A DNA stretch of 64,000 bases from Meandrina meandrites (Eukaryota; Cnidaria; Anthozoa; Scleractinia; Meandrinidae): the NCBI GenBank assembly GCA_963693305.1, contig OY855906.1, positions 30,971,991 to 31,035,990 of the forward strand, given 5' to 3'. A program made the position numbers and the translations under genes. Numbering within the stretch: position 1 is the stretch's first letter; each line of letters begins with the position of its first letter. The notes below the pieces were generated by a model. It was not told where the DNA came from. It worked only from the letters and a program-made list of their open reading frames with translations, and ran no database searches. Positions 11,931 to 23,080 of this stretch are shown here, piece by piece.

Positions 11931-14130
11931 TTAACAGAAAATGAGCTAAACCCGAAAAAGAAGGGTGGAGGGCTCCGATCCCCTCCCTTGGATCCGCCAC
12001 TGTGAGTGATCAAACAAATCGGACAAAGGCGGCGCGGTCGTCAATCACGCGAATGATTCCAAACCATTACTTTTACCACCTCCTCTCTATATAGCTATAT
12101 GAGACACGTCATATTGCAGATCAACGTGTTATATGGAAATTTTAAAACAAAGAGTTTATATATAAATTGAAGGAAGACTCAGAAGTTATACAAAGAAGTA
12201 GTAACAAACCGTAAATTAACAATGATAGCTACGAATGAGGGAAATTAAAGTGGATAACGAACGCCAAACTGGAACGGATGTTACTCTTCTGAATCATCAC
12301 CAACCTTTATTGAGTTACGTGATCTGCTGTTTGTCAGACATCTCCAGCCACCTGCCACTTTGAACGCAAGGGGGCTTCGGAGCAATGTTGTGGTGACATG
12401 AATTCACTGTCACTTAGTTTCAAGATATTAACGTCCTAAAGAACATTGAGCATAACTAATCATTTGTTCCAAACGGAGTTTCATCATAACGTGAAGAACG
12501 TGGGTAGGATTGGTAGGTGTCCTGTTTAAGTCCCCGACATAACGTGGATCTGAAAACCACAAATACCAGACGAAAGGTCTTTCAAAGCCTTGTTACCATC
12601 CCCCCGGTCCCTCACCCCTCGCAATATATTTTCTCTTGCACGCAACACACCCTACACATGCAACACACCCTACACCCTCTTGCGCCCCCACTGGGGACGA
12701 AGTTCTCAGTGAAAAGATGTAATATTATCATAGGATGTTTGCATGCTTTGCTCGGCCGCCATCCAAAGCCGAAATCATCTTTGTGAAGGGAAGAAATGGT
12801 AAAATAATCTTACTCCTCGTCAAATAAACCAATTCTGAATAGGCAAAGTTTCTACTCCATTTCAACACCCACGGATGTGGTTTTATTTTTTGTGCAGTTC
12901 TTCAACGGTACAAGCGTTGTCGCCTTGTCTTTGTTATGACTAGATACATCGCACTTTTTCTTGGAATAACCTCTATACGCGTATTTAAACGAAGTCAAGG
13001 CGATCGCAATATGATCTGATTCGATATGAAATTTGAGACAAGAAATTCGAGACGAACAAAATACCGCTGATACCACAATTCGACTGTCACGCAATCAACT
13101 ATTGTCGATGTTTCATCGTAAAACGACAGCACCAAAAACCACTTATGCCGCTGGTTTCGACCGGATGGAAATAACTTTGTGATAGGAAAATATTTTAAAA
13201 TAAGCCGGTTCTCACGACGGTGGATCTTTGATGTGACGCTGCCAACGTATCAGTTCAGCATGATAACTGTGGCTGTGGAAATACCACAGAATGAAGTTTA
13301 AACACCAAGTGGAGTTCGCCAAACTCCCTTTAAGGAATGACTTCTTAATTCTACGATGCTTGCTTGTGGGAAAGCCGACCAGTCACCTTGGTGCGGAAAC
13401 GACCAACGGGCCGGTATGAATTTGTATTCGTTTCAATATAATTTGTTGTGTTCAATACTACCAGCTAACGGCTTTTAGAAGTTAAAACTTCTACCAATTT
13501 AAATGTTTTCTTACAAAACTATGTCTTGCTTCTTTAAGCAACATTCCATTTAGTAAATTGTTTATGAACACTAAGTTATCACGATTTCCGTGTTGAGCTC
13601 ATTTGCATATCGCCACGGAGTAAAACGGTATTTTGTTGAATGCAAACCTGTCATTCCTCTTAACTTTACAGAGTTTTTACTTTATAAACAGAATTATCAT
13701 TCCCTTGACAATCTATAGATAGTTTTAAATTCGATTTAAGAAACGCCGCATCTCTACAAACAACGGCTTTTGAGACCCCACCGTATTGACATGAATTGAA
13801 TAGGGAGAATTAAAATTTTGTTTATAGCCAAACGAAATAAGTGACACAAGTTAAGTTAACGTCTTTCTATTGTTAAGGGTTAGGACTGTCCTGTGTAGAA
13901 ATTTCACTTAATTTCTTCTCATTTTAATCTTGTGGCAGGTGATCAAACATGCTGTATATTTTAACCTCAAATTTGAACACTTTCCACTGTCTGACAGTTT
14001 GATTGACATTTTTCCAAAACAATAGACAATTGAACCAAACTGTTGCACCTGGTTGATGTACTAGTGAAGTTACACAAGTGTGCCAAATTTGAGGGAAATC
14101 GGTGAGGTGCACTGTAGACTCGCTTGCATG
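11931..14130. other. Gene-free stretch
   Basis: Only short open frames, none with a recognisable domain or supported splice structure. The minus-strand frame 12852-13094 (80 codons) is the longest clean one and looks like no family I know. Confidence 0.5.
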
Positions 14131-14134
14131 GTTC

Positions 14135-14480
14135 TCATGTGGACTCACTCTTAAGAGACTGACAGTTTCTTTCATCGGTCGTCAGGTGACTCCAGAGCTT
14201 TGGCCCCAGGTATCTGATGGAATGCTTCCCATACGTTACTGTAGCGAAGCGGGGCAGTGAAAAATCTAATTGCCTCAGCCTGTAGGACGACTGATGGGGC
14301 TTAAATAGCTCACGGATCGGATTAGGACTAAGCCTATTTTTAACCTTATACATCAGTATGCATATATCTTGTAATCGCCTGTTTTTTAAAGTAGGTAGCT
14401 CTGCCCTCTTTAATAAAACTTCATAGCTTGATCGATTCGTGTAGGCGAAATGAAATATCCCTAGCCGATTTTCAACATGA
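14135..14480 (-). mobile_element. LINE reverse-transcriptase C-terminal fragment
   Basis: Minus-strand frame: KNRRLQDICILMYKVKNRL, then NPIRELF, YRLRQLDF, YGKHSIRYLGPKLWSHL. This is the characteristic post-RT tail (YN.R, then Y...GP.LWN.L) of CR1/jockey-like LINEs. It is cut at its 5' side by the TTAA-flanked MITE at 14486-14979. Dead fragment. Confidence 0.75.
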
Positions 14481-14485
14481 TTTAA

Positions 14486-14979
14486 GGAGGCTCACAACGG
14501 TTTCCAGCAATTTCAAGCTCTTAAACTTTGATGGGCCAGTACTACAAATCTTTATCAGTTGCTGCTACAATAATGATATCAAACAAATGTCCAATCATTG
14601 CTAAATAAGTTGTGAGCGGTTTCAGAGCCACCTTAAATTTTCGAAAATTTAAGGTGGCTCTGAAACCGCTCCGGAGAAATTTTTTTAACTTTGCAAAAAG
14701 TTGCATCTTAACATGCCAATCATTATTCAATAATAAAAAATGGGGGTCACCGGACTCGTTTTTGAGTTATAAGCACTTAAAGGGAAAATTAAGGGTGTTT
14801 TTAACAGGTAAAAACGTTGCTATAGTAACCGGTGACGTCATGAAAATGACCACAACTTATTTAGCAATGATTGGACATTTGTTTGATATCATTATTGTAG
14901 CAGCAACTGATAAAGATTTGTAGTACTGACCCATCAAAGTTTAAGAGCTGGAAAGCGCTGGAAACCGTTGCGAGCCTCC
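14486..14979. mobile_element. 494-bp TIR element with TTAA target duplication
   Basis: Ends are GGAGGCTCACAACGG and its near-perfect complement, flanked by TTAA on both sides (14482-14485 and 14980-14983), the target used by piggyBac-type transposases. The inverted arms extend about 125 bp. A second hairpin (about 14618-14665, ACCTTAAATTTTCGAAAATT and its complement) lies inside, giving nested foldbacks. The frame 14612-14923 is an artefact of the palindrome. Non-autonomous. Confidence 0.85.
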
Positions 14980-15476
14980 TTAAAAAAATGTGCAGTGTCT
15001 ACAAACTTCTACGATAGGTAACTTTTAACGAAAAGCGGATGGTCAATATCAAACACGTAAGATGCCCAGGTCAAGCTTTTTCTGGAGTATGGCCGCCATT
15101 TTGGGCGACGTCGTCGTCGTCGTCGCTAGGCGCACGCGCCCGCGAGTCATGCCGCTAGCCACGATGACCATGAAAACTCAAACGCATGGTTTTCTCAATT
15201 TCTATCTTCGCACGATAGTTATGGGGCTCCGCTCTGCGGCCCTTGGGGCCGCTAGAGAGCTCCGCTAAAACCACAATTCGCTTGACCAGATCATTTATTT
15301 TTTTCGAGTTTTTAAGGATTTTCGGTTCACCCAAACGAGCGCCCGTAACGACCAATGTCAGGGCTTAAATTTACCACAACTTTCAAGATAAATTATACAA
15401 AAACGGATAACTTCTGTACCAAAAAAACACCACAGCCAGTTATATTATCTCTTCTTGATTTATCACACCCACTTTC

Positions 15477-15605
15477 ATGAACATTGACTTCGAATCAAGC
15501 CAGCAGCAAGACATTAACGACACCCCTATCACACACTTTGATGAAACACGCGAAAACGGATCAGATTCAAACTTTATTTTTGAAAAAGTGAGGCGATCTA
15601 TTTGA
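15477..15605 (+). CDS. Conserved 42-codon frame in repeat B (left arm)
   Basis: ATG to TGA frame beginning MNIDFESSQQQDIND, hydrophilic and acidic, ending FIFEKVRRSI. The right arm carries a frame of exactly the same length and near-identical sequence on the minus strand (16847-16719). In the 58.6-kb copy the reading frame continues to 67 codons because TGA is replaced by a sense codon. It may be the N-terminal exon of a transposon protein or a chance frame kept by recent duplication. No family recognised. Confidence 0.35.
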   Translation: MNIDFESSQQQDINDTPITHFDETRENGSDSNFIFEKVRRSI

Positions 15606-16718
15606 ATCAAACCAACGCAGCCGAAAAGTTGATACATAAGAAAATGTCACTATAGAAAGAAACCTTATGGTCTCGTCTTATTGAAATATTTATAGCTGTG
15701 CAAACTTGCCAAATTTCGACGATCTTCATGTTTGCCGCCATTTTGAGGTACTCGTCAGGAAGAAGCGTTTCATCAACTTGCCTCACAGATGTATCTAAAA
15801 CCATCAGAAATAAAGAAAAAGTCAATATAAATGTATTACAGTTCAAATGAAAGAGTTAAAATCGTGTTTATAAACGGAAACTCGACCTACATTTCAACCA
15901 TTTCTGGAGATCTAAGATAGGTCATCAATGTTCGAATTTCACTCGATGATTCCACAAGAAATTACAATATTTGACACGAAAGCTTTCACCTGATGTAGCA
16001 TATGAATCAGGTTAAGGTAGTAACGTCGTCCTTTCCCTTCCTTGCTGGCACACAGTGAAGATTTTCCATTGCAAAACGTTGAACGTCGAACAACAACCGA
16101 AGAACCGGCTTCGCGGTCACTACTTCATGTATGAGGCTCGAACGAGGCACTGTACGGTACAATACGATACCCCATACATAAAGTATGTACCGATAGATAA
16201 ACATGACCGGTTCGTTTGCTTCTTCGCTCGATTCTTCGCCGATGTTCGACGTTTTGTCGTAAAAACAACTTCGCTATACGCATGGAAGAAAGGGAAATTA
16301 CGAGGTAACTACCTTTACCTGATTCAAACGCTACATCGAGTCGAAGTTTGCGTGTCAGATACTGTTATGTCTTATGGAATCATCGAATGAAATTCGAACA
16401 ATGATGACCTATCTTTCATCTCCAGAAATGATTGAAATTTAAGTCCTGTTTCCGTTTTTAAACATGATTTTAACTTTTTCATTTGAACTGTAATGCCTTT
16501 ATATTAACTTTTTCTATATTTTTGATGGTTTTAGATACGCCTGCGAGGCAAGTTGATGAAACGCTTCGTCCTGACGAGTACCTCAAAATGGCTGCAAACA
16601 TGAAGATCGTCGAAATTTGGCAACACAGCTATAAATGTTTCAATAAGACAATACCGCAAGGTTTCTTTCTGTAGTGACATTGTCTTTTGTATCTACTTTT
16701 CGGCTGCGTTGGTTTGAC

Positions 16719-16847
16719 TCAAATAGACCGTCTCACTTTTTCAAAAATAAAATTTGAATCTGATCCGTTTTCGCGTGTTTCATCAAAGTGTGTGATAGGG
16801 GTGTCGTTAATGTCTTGTTGCTGGCTTGATTCGAAGTCAATGTTCAT
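16719..16847 (-). CDS. Conserved 42-codon frame in repeat B (right arm)
   Basis: Same frame as 15477-15605 in the inverted partner arm, same length and same terminal TGA. Substitutions between the arms are few. Listed separately because the pair allows a coding-constraint test. Confidence 0.35.
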   Translation of the reverse strand: MNIDFESSQQQDINDTPITHFDETRENGSDSNFIFEKVRRSI

Positions 16848-17059
16848 GAAAGTGGGTGTGATAAATCAAGAAGACATAATATAACTGGCTGTGGTGTTTT
16901 TTTGGTACAGAGGTTATTCGTTTTTGTTTAATTCATCTTGAATGTTGTGGTAAATTTAAGCCCTGACATTGGTCGTTACGGGCGCTCGTTTGGGTGAACC
17001 GAAAATCCTTAAAACCTCGAAAAAAATAAATGATCTGGTCAAGCGAATTGTGGTTTTAG

Positions 17060-17615
17060 TATAAGTACATGAAAGTCTTGCAACACACAAGAAATAAGCG
17101 AAATCTATTTTTCAAGAAAGATCGAGCAGACCGAAATTACAGAGACCGTCTCTTAAAAACTTTGGGGGGCTTAAGCAAGCAGTGCATATTTTAGGTGCGT
17201 TTCTGCCGATAGTACGTCTACTGAGTTGAATATTGAGGATTCCTATCCTATATGAGGATCTTATGATCGAATTGTTTTGTTTAGTCGAAGTTTACAAACG
17301 TATATTTAGGGGAAATCTTACAGTGTGCTCCAAATAAAGAAAAGAAAAAAAATTGAGGAAAGCCGAGACAAGTGAAGCATAAAAGGGAATTTTATTGTAA
17401 TTGCTGCAGTTAAATGAATCTATTATAACTAAATACGTATACCTGGAAGAAAGCGACTTTACATGAGTTACTAGTTTTTCAGCGCTATTGGCAAAAAAAA
17501 ATGGTGGAGTCTGCTGTGATGAAGGCACAAAACAAATTTTGAAACGTACACTAGTATATTAACTAAATTTAGTAGCGTAACTATAATTTGGATGGGGTTT
17601 AGGTTGATTGTCAGG
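17060..17615. other. Gene-free stretch 3' of the RraA-family gene
   Basis: Tail of repeat B to about 17155, then plain AT-rich sequence that should contain the 3' UTR of the minus-strand RraA-like gene. No further feature seen. Confidence 0.5.
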
Positions 17616-18337
17616 TCAGTCTTTTGCGGCATCTACAAACAGCTGGAGCACGTCCGATGGTGGTGGGCCCGGCTCTGGAAGCTCGGTTGGCGACACGACA
17701 ATTCCGTCCTTGTCAGCGTATAGATAATGACCGGGTGTGAATGTCACTCCAGCAAAAGACACCGAAATTTCTGTCTGGCTACCAATCCCCGTCTTCTCCG
17801 CTCTCTTCGGCATGGTTGCCAGTGCCTTGACGCCAATCTTGATTTCCGCAATTTCTTCAGAATCTCGGATGCAGCCGTTAATGACGACACCAGCCCAATC
17901 TCGTTTGAAAGCTAAGTCAGTCAACAAGCTCCCCATCATTGCTCTATTTAAGGAGCCATTACCGTCGATAACAAGAACCTACAAAAGAGAACGTCATTTT
18001 CTTAAAATGTGCATTTGACTTTCATTTGGCGCCTTTTCAGAAGCACTTGCTCAAATATTTGTACCTAAGATTTTACCACAAGGAAACAGTTACTGCTCGA
18101 AGACTATAATCAGATGTATCAAGAGTTTAATGTAGCCCAAGTTCGATTCCGGCCTGGCCCTATATGTTGATTGAGTTTGTTGTTGCTTTTGCCTTGCTCT
18201 TTTCACAAGGTACTCCGGTTTTCTTTCTTCCCGAAAACCAATATTTCCAAATTCTAATCCAATTCGACCTGAATAGACGAACCGCAAGAAAACCAGCTAC
18301 GGCTGATGTGGTTCACCTCTCAAATCAATATTGTAGT

Positions 18338-18380
<43 letters not shown>

Positions 18381-19698
18381 TTTTATTCATTTATTAAGGG
18401 GTAACCGCACAAGCAAGATAGTCACAAACATTTTTTGTGACTATCTTGTTCAATCTTGGCAATTTGTATCCACATGTCGTTAAAATGTTTCAGAAGCATT
18501 TTACTTTGTTGGAATTTCTATTTTCATATTTATTTTCAACAATAAGCCCTGAACTCCAGCTACAGCAAAATATGACTGGGAACACCCTTTATTATTGTGG
18601 TGTTTTCTTAATTTTAATTTGGGCATTGATATTCTATAAATAAACGTCAAGGATAAAATATTCAACAGCTTCGTCACAAGCTATTTTGTCACATTGTCTT
18701 GGGCGGCTTATTATTCAATAGTCCGGATTTGGAACCACAAAACGGTAAATTCTGCTTGGGACCCTTAATGTATTTGTTTATCACTACGTAATTGATGCGA
18801 TCAGGATGGAGCCATTAATTTCGCTGATGTTTTCTACACTAGCAGCGTTCTCATTCCTTCGATTTCAGCAGCTGAAGTTTTACTGAAATTGCGGACTTCC
18901 GATTGGCCCGCATTCGCATAATATCAAAATTAATTGTTGCGGCCATGTTATACCTTTATATTTCAAATTTAAAAATTTACTGATTCCAAAAAAAAGGCCT
19001 AGGAAAGAAAGAAAAAAGTTCATGTTACCGTCCTGATTTATAAAAACGCATGGTTAATAAGAGTTATTTAAGGTCAAAAGGTGTAACATTCGTGCTGCAG
19101 AATTATTTAATGGCAGACATGATTAACATATTTACAGAGAATGTATGGGCACATTGTACATACGTGCTTATATCTCGGTTATTAATGATTCCAATGAGAC
19201 AACATTTTTTTTTGTTTTAATACCAGTCATACCTAGGAGCTTACTTCTAAATTTCACTTCAAAAGGTCTAGTATTCGAGCTATACGAATAATATTATTTA
19301 ATTTTATTAATTTTATGTCTTGTTTGTTTCGATTTGGGTTCTTACACTCTATTTAATTTAAAACTGCAGACTTCAGTTCTAACACGCAAAAGATTTTACA
19401 GATTAACCTTATTAATTCATCTCCGACCACATTTTCCAGTCAGTGAACCTGCAATATGTGGCACTTTCCTCTAGTTAGTAAGTTCACGTTAAATGTGGGA
19501 ATATATTGATAAATGAAAAGCCTGTACCCTTTTGTTTCCTGGCTGGCGAAGAGTTTCAAAAACGATCATGTTGTCTTCAAAACTCTTTACTGTAGCTATC
19601 ATGCCTCCAAATTTGGAACAGCCTCCATAGTCCTTGAAGATTGGCATTGCAAGTTGTAGCTTATCGCTGTTTTCGTCGCACAGGTCAGCTGTGTTCAT
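17616..19698 (-). CDS. RraA / HMG-aldolase family protein (two exons)
   Basis: Exons 19698-19528 and 17978-17616, joined in phase 0 (donor GG|GTACAG, acceptor TTGTAG|GTT), give 177 codons, close to the family's usual 160-ish. The protein reads as a full RraA fold: TADLCD near the start, PIFKDYGG, TVKSFEDN at about 40, VLVIDGNGSLNRAMMG at 58-73, GWAGVV-type block, the active-site pair in NGCIRDS, then SFAGVTFTPGHYLYADKDGIVVS. Family members either bind and inhibit bacterial RNase E or act as metal-dependent 4-hydroxy-4-methyl-2-oxoglutarate aldolases / oxaloacetate decarboxylases. The retained Arg-Asp pair favours the enzyme role; an animal has no RNase E target of this kind. A splice acceptor just above the ATG (19718) suggests a 5' UTR exon or a longer N-terminus. 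Enzyme substrate unproven. Confidence 0.85.
18335..18386. repeat. TTTA microsatellite in the RraA-like intron
   Basis: About 12 units of TTTA, followed by a foldback (GACTATCTTG... at 18415-18450). Confidence 0.9.
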
Positions 19699-19789
19699 AA
19701 TTTTCTTTGTCCTAATCCTGTGATACAAAAATGGTTTAATTTACTAAAATCAGCCATAAGAATTGATAAAGAGCGCAAATTAAAGCCCC

Positions 19790-19995
19790 GTCCACCCGTC
19801 TCCTGGATTAAAGAACGAGCCATATTCATGTAGAGCGCGCTAGTTTCGGCTCATGGACTAAAGAACAAGGTATGTTCATGTGCAGCTTGTTTCGGTTCAT
19901 GGAATAAAGAACGAGGTATATTCATGGTACCTCGCTTGTTTGTTCTTGGTAGCGCGCTCGTTTCTGCTCATGGGTTAAAGAACGAGGTTTATTAA
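19790..19995 (+). repeat. Short tandem repeat, units of about 60 bp
   Basis: Three to four diverged units each carry TTAAAGAACGAG, TATTCATG, a GTAGCGCGCTCGTTT-like block and GGCTCATGG. It lies about 100 bp upstream of the RraA-like start exon, so it could sit in its promoter region. Confidence 0.65.
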
Positions 19996-20166
19996 AAACT
20001 GGCCGTGGTATATTGCAATTCCCGGGGTTTGATTTGTTTACAGGCCATGGTATATGAGCTCATATATCATGAACCACGCGTCATCGAGAACAGCCGGAAA
20101 TCGACGGAAAACTAAAATATTGCTATTCTTTGGGTGTTTTAATAAACAATTATTCCACTTGCGGTT

Positions 20167-20240
20167 GTTGGATATAATGTAGTTATAGCCAACGAGGCGC
20201 TACGCGCCTCGTTGGCTATCTACCATCTCATATCCAACTC
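20167..20240. repeat. Foldback
   Basis: GTTGGATAT...ATATCCAAC arms with an inner perfect palindrome ATAGCCAACGAGGCGC / GCGCCTCGTTGGCTAT. Confidence 0.8.
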
Positions 20241-20249
20241 GAGCTCATG

Positions 20250-22089
20250 GACAATTCCTAATTTCGTGTGTTTTCCTGGATGTCCTGCGTATACCAGGGG
20301 AAATTTTGGGCGGAAGCAAAATACCTCGCTTTCATTTTATCGGCCTCGATTTAGTGCGCAGTTCAAAATCTGTAAGACGATCGTGGTGCATCACGGCTCT
20401 CGTTTACAAACTTCCAAGGTTTTGTTTTCACTCTAAGCAGGGAAAATTCCCTCTTTATGTCTCTTTGGGGCTTAAAATGAAACGGAAAAACACCGATAAA
20501 TTTTTGACTGGCTCTTAAATGGAAAATCGTTGAGTAGAGCGTGCTAAAACCTTGCTGATGAAGGATTCAACTGGACGACCGAGAAGACATGGTGTCGTGG
20601 CGCTTTTAAATGCGGTACAAATCACAGGCTTGAACACGGATTTAATGCGGCTTCTCAAGACTTCTGTGAACAAAATGGTTATGTACATTATTGCTTCGAG
20701 TTTGGATGGAATTTTCAGAAGGATCGGTAAATCTATTTTGTGAACAATCGACTGCAAAAGCCGTCCGCTAAAATTAAAACTTTCGCTTTAGTGTGAACAA
20801 GTGAATAATTCATTCTGGTATCTTTGAAAATTTCGATATTTTGAAATAAATTCGAAAGAAAGTTTCTTTCAAGTTTCTTTCATTTTTCCATCATTATTCC
20901 GGAATTAGGCTTTTGAAGCGAACAGATTTGGCACGAACGTGTTGTTATGTGAGACTTGTTTCAGTTGTTCATTAAGCCGGTTTGTTTTGAGTTGTGTTTA
21001 TAGATTTAGAAAACTACTATGGTGCTTCATAAAATACAAAGGAGTATGTTTATTAACATTAGAAGTAAAGGAAAAGGTTACTGTGTTCACTTAGTAGTAG
21101 GAATTCTGTAGTTTTGTGAGCGATTTTTTGCGCTTTTTAAGGCCGCCGTGATATGTAAATAAATTTTTTCATCTCAAATAACCAATTTTCTGGACCAAGA
21201 AAATATCTAAGTGCTATTGAAAGTCTCGGTTGTACATAATGAACAACCAATCTTTTGCCAGAGTATTTTATGAAATTTTTTAAGACTTTGTTTTTGCGAG
21301 CTCCTAAAATCTCGCGCGGAGGTGACTACTCGAACGCACTCCGCTACTAATATAAAGAGACAGTCTCTCTAATTTTCGACCGGCCGGTTCCAGATCAAAT
21401 CAAATCGCCTGATTTTTGTGAGATGAAAGGCCTTCATGCCAAAGTAACATAGCCACAATTTTTTTGGTTCTTGGTTTAAGTTTTTTTCCGTTAGAGCTAA
21501 AAATAATTTTGACCGAATTTCGCTCGCACGCGACTTTAATTCAAGACGATTGTTTACCTTTTTTAAGCGATCGGTGCATAGCAAGGACAGCTTGCACTGC
21601 CATAATGTTTACATAGAAAGAAAGATCTACTTCTATTTTATTAGCTGTAGAAGTTTCAAGCAATTTGAAGTTAATCTATTGGCATTCTATGATATTGGTC
21701 ACCCTTACCTTAGGAGGTTCGCCGGACAACCCGAAAATTGGTCATTTTGTAGACCTATTTTCTCAGCTGGCGGATAAAATCAAAACATGGCAGTTACATC
21801 AATGTAAAATCTTAACCTTCCCCTACACGAATATGTAAAAAAAATATTGTCTATAACGCCTTTTCTGTATATGTCGATGGGATAATTTTCCCTAATTTTG
21901 AGAAATTATCAAAAACAACACCAAATCGATAATTATTTAAAATCTGAATACCTTGGACCAATACCGGTCTTACAGCAAGAAAACTAAAGAAAAGTAAACT
22001 GAAACATTAGGAAATACATAAAAAAAGCCGTATTCAACGGCTTCAATTTTTAGTTCGCCGTTTCAATTTATTGGGAGGAGAGCGATTTT
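20250..22089. other. Gene-free stretch
   Basis: No exon-like frame. About 21300-21370 has a CG-rich GAGCTC...CTCGCGCGGAGG block resembling MITE ends, without a clear partner. Confidence 0.45.
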
Positions 22090-22200
22090 GTACCTATAAA
22101 GACCACTGTATAAGCTTAGAAATATAGTGTGGCCACCTATTTAGTAATAAAATTAATAAAAGGGAGCTCCGCTTTTAGGCCTGCCTAAATCTATATATTA
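22090..22200 (-). repeat. Repeat A head fragment
   Basis: Reverse copy of the head of repeat A, ending CCGCTTTTAGGCCTGCCTAA. Confidence 0.7.
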
Positions 22201-22630
22201 TTGTATTTATTGAAAGAAAAAATGTTGCTCTTTTGTTGGGATATATTTTTATAGCACGGCATATGTACCAAGGTACGTTTTTTTGGTCAAAATTTTGCCA
22301 TTTTTGCCGTGCTGAAATCGACAAAATAAGCCGAAAAAACTATTTAAAATTAAGCAGTTTGTCTTCTTTTCAATGATGCATTAATTGTTTGACTGTGTTT
22401 TTTTGTTCATTTTTGGTAAATTCTTTAGTCATGTGTTGTATACAGCCCTTGTTAGAACTTTCAAACTGTCATCGTCGCAGTCAGCTGGGGAAAAATCTGG
22501 CTGAGCTTAAAGTACTTTTTTTTTATAACTAGTCCCACTGAACAAACATTCTGGCCTAATTTGAGAATTTTTTTTTTTTGAAATTTCACTCCGCCAGGCG
22601 ATATTAGTATGGGTAATCAAATGGTGACGA

Positions 22631-22752
22631 GTGAAATTAGGAAATAATTTCACGCGCGTTTTGTCAAAATTCTAATAATTTCCCGAGCCTTCAGGCGAGG
22701 GAAATTATTAGAATTTTGACAAAGCGCGAGTGAAATTATTTCCTAATTTCAC
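22631..22752. repeat. 122-bp near-perfect palindrome
   Basis: Arms of about 54 bp (outer GTGAAATTAGGAAATAATTT, inner AATTCTAATAATTTCCC) around a loop GAGCCTTCAGGC. A wider, weaker pair (ATATTAGTATGGGTAATCAAATGG / CCATTTGGTTACC...ATATCATGGGTGA, 22598-22790) encloses it. A foldback MITE. Confidence 0.85.
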
Positions 22753-23080
22753 GAGTATACCATTTGGTTACCTTTTAATATCATGGGTGACAAATTACGC
22801 TCACAATCGTAGTTTCGTAACTTGTTTATTGTATAGTGATGAGCGAACCGGCTCGTAACGACGCCCGTGGACGTAAAACGCTCAAAATTCCGTTCAATGC
22901 CATTCATGTTATCGCTAAAAGTTTATAACACGACCAAACAAACTGGCCAAGGTGAAATTCAAGCGAAAATGTGCAAAGTTTAAGCTTTACGATCATCTTT
23001 TAAAAGCCTGCACGTCATCTTGCCACTGAGACATTGAAACGTTGCCATGGCAATTTTATAATTTCACATGTGAAATTAAT

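Larger units (their letters stand above)
15266..17058. repeat. Large inverted repeat made of two repeat B copies
   Basis: The left arm (15266-16040, reverse) and the right arm (about 16300-17058, forward) are near-identical complements of about 760 bp, around a 260-bp spacer. A third copy lies at 58195-59070. Repeat A remnants (GGAGCTCCGC near 15230-15260) flank the left arm. Two short frames recur in the copies (see findings). This is a foldback-type mobile element or an inverted tandem insertion; no transposase recognised. Confidence 0.8.

Noticed and set aside
14612..14923. 103-codon frame in the TTAA element
   Set aside because: Mirrors a frame on the other strand because of the palindrome; no independent support.
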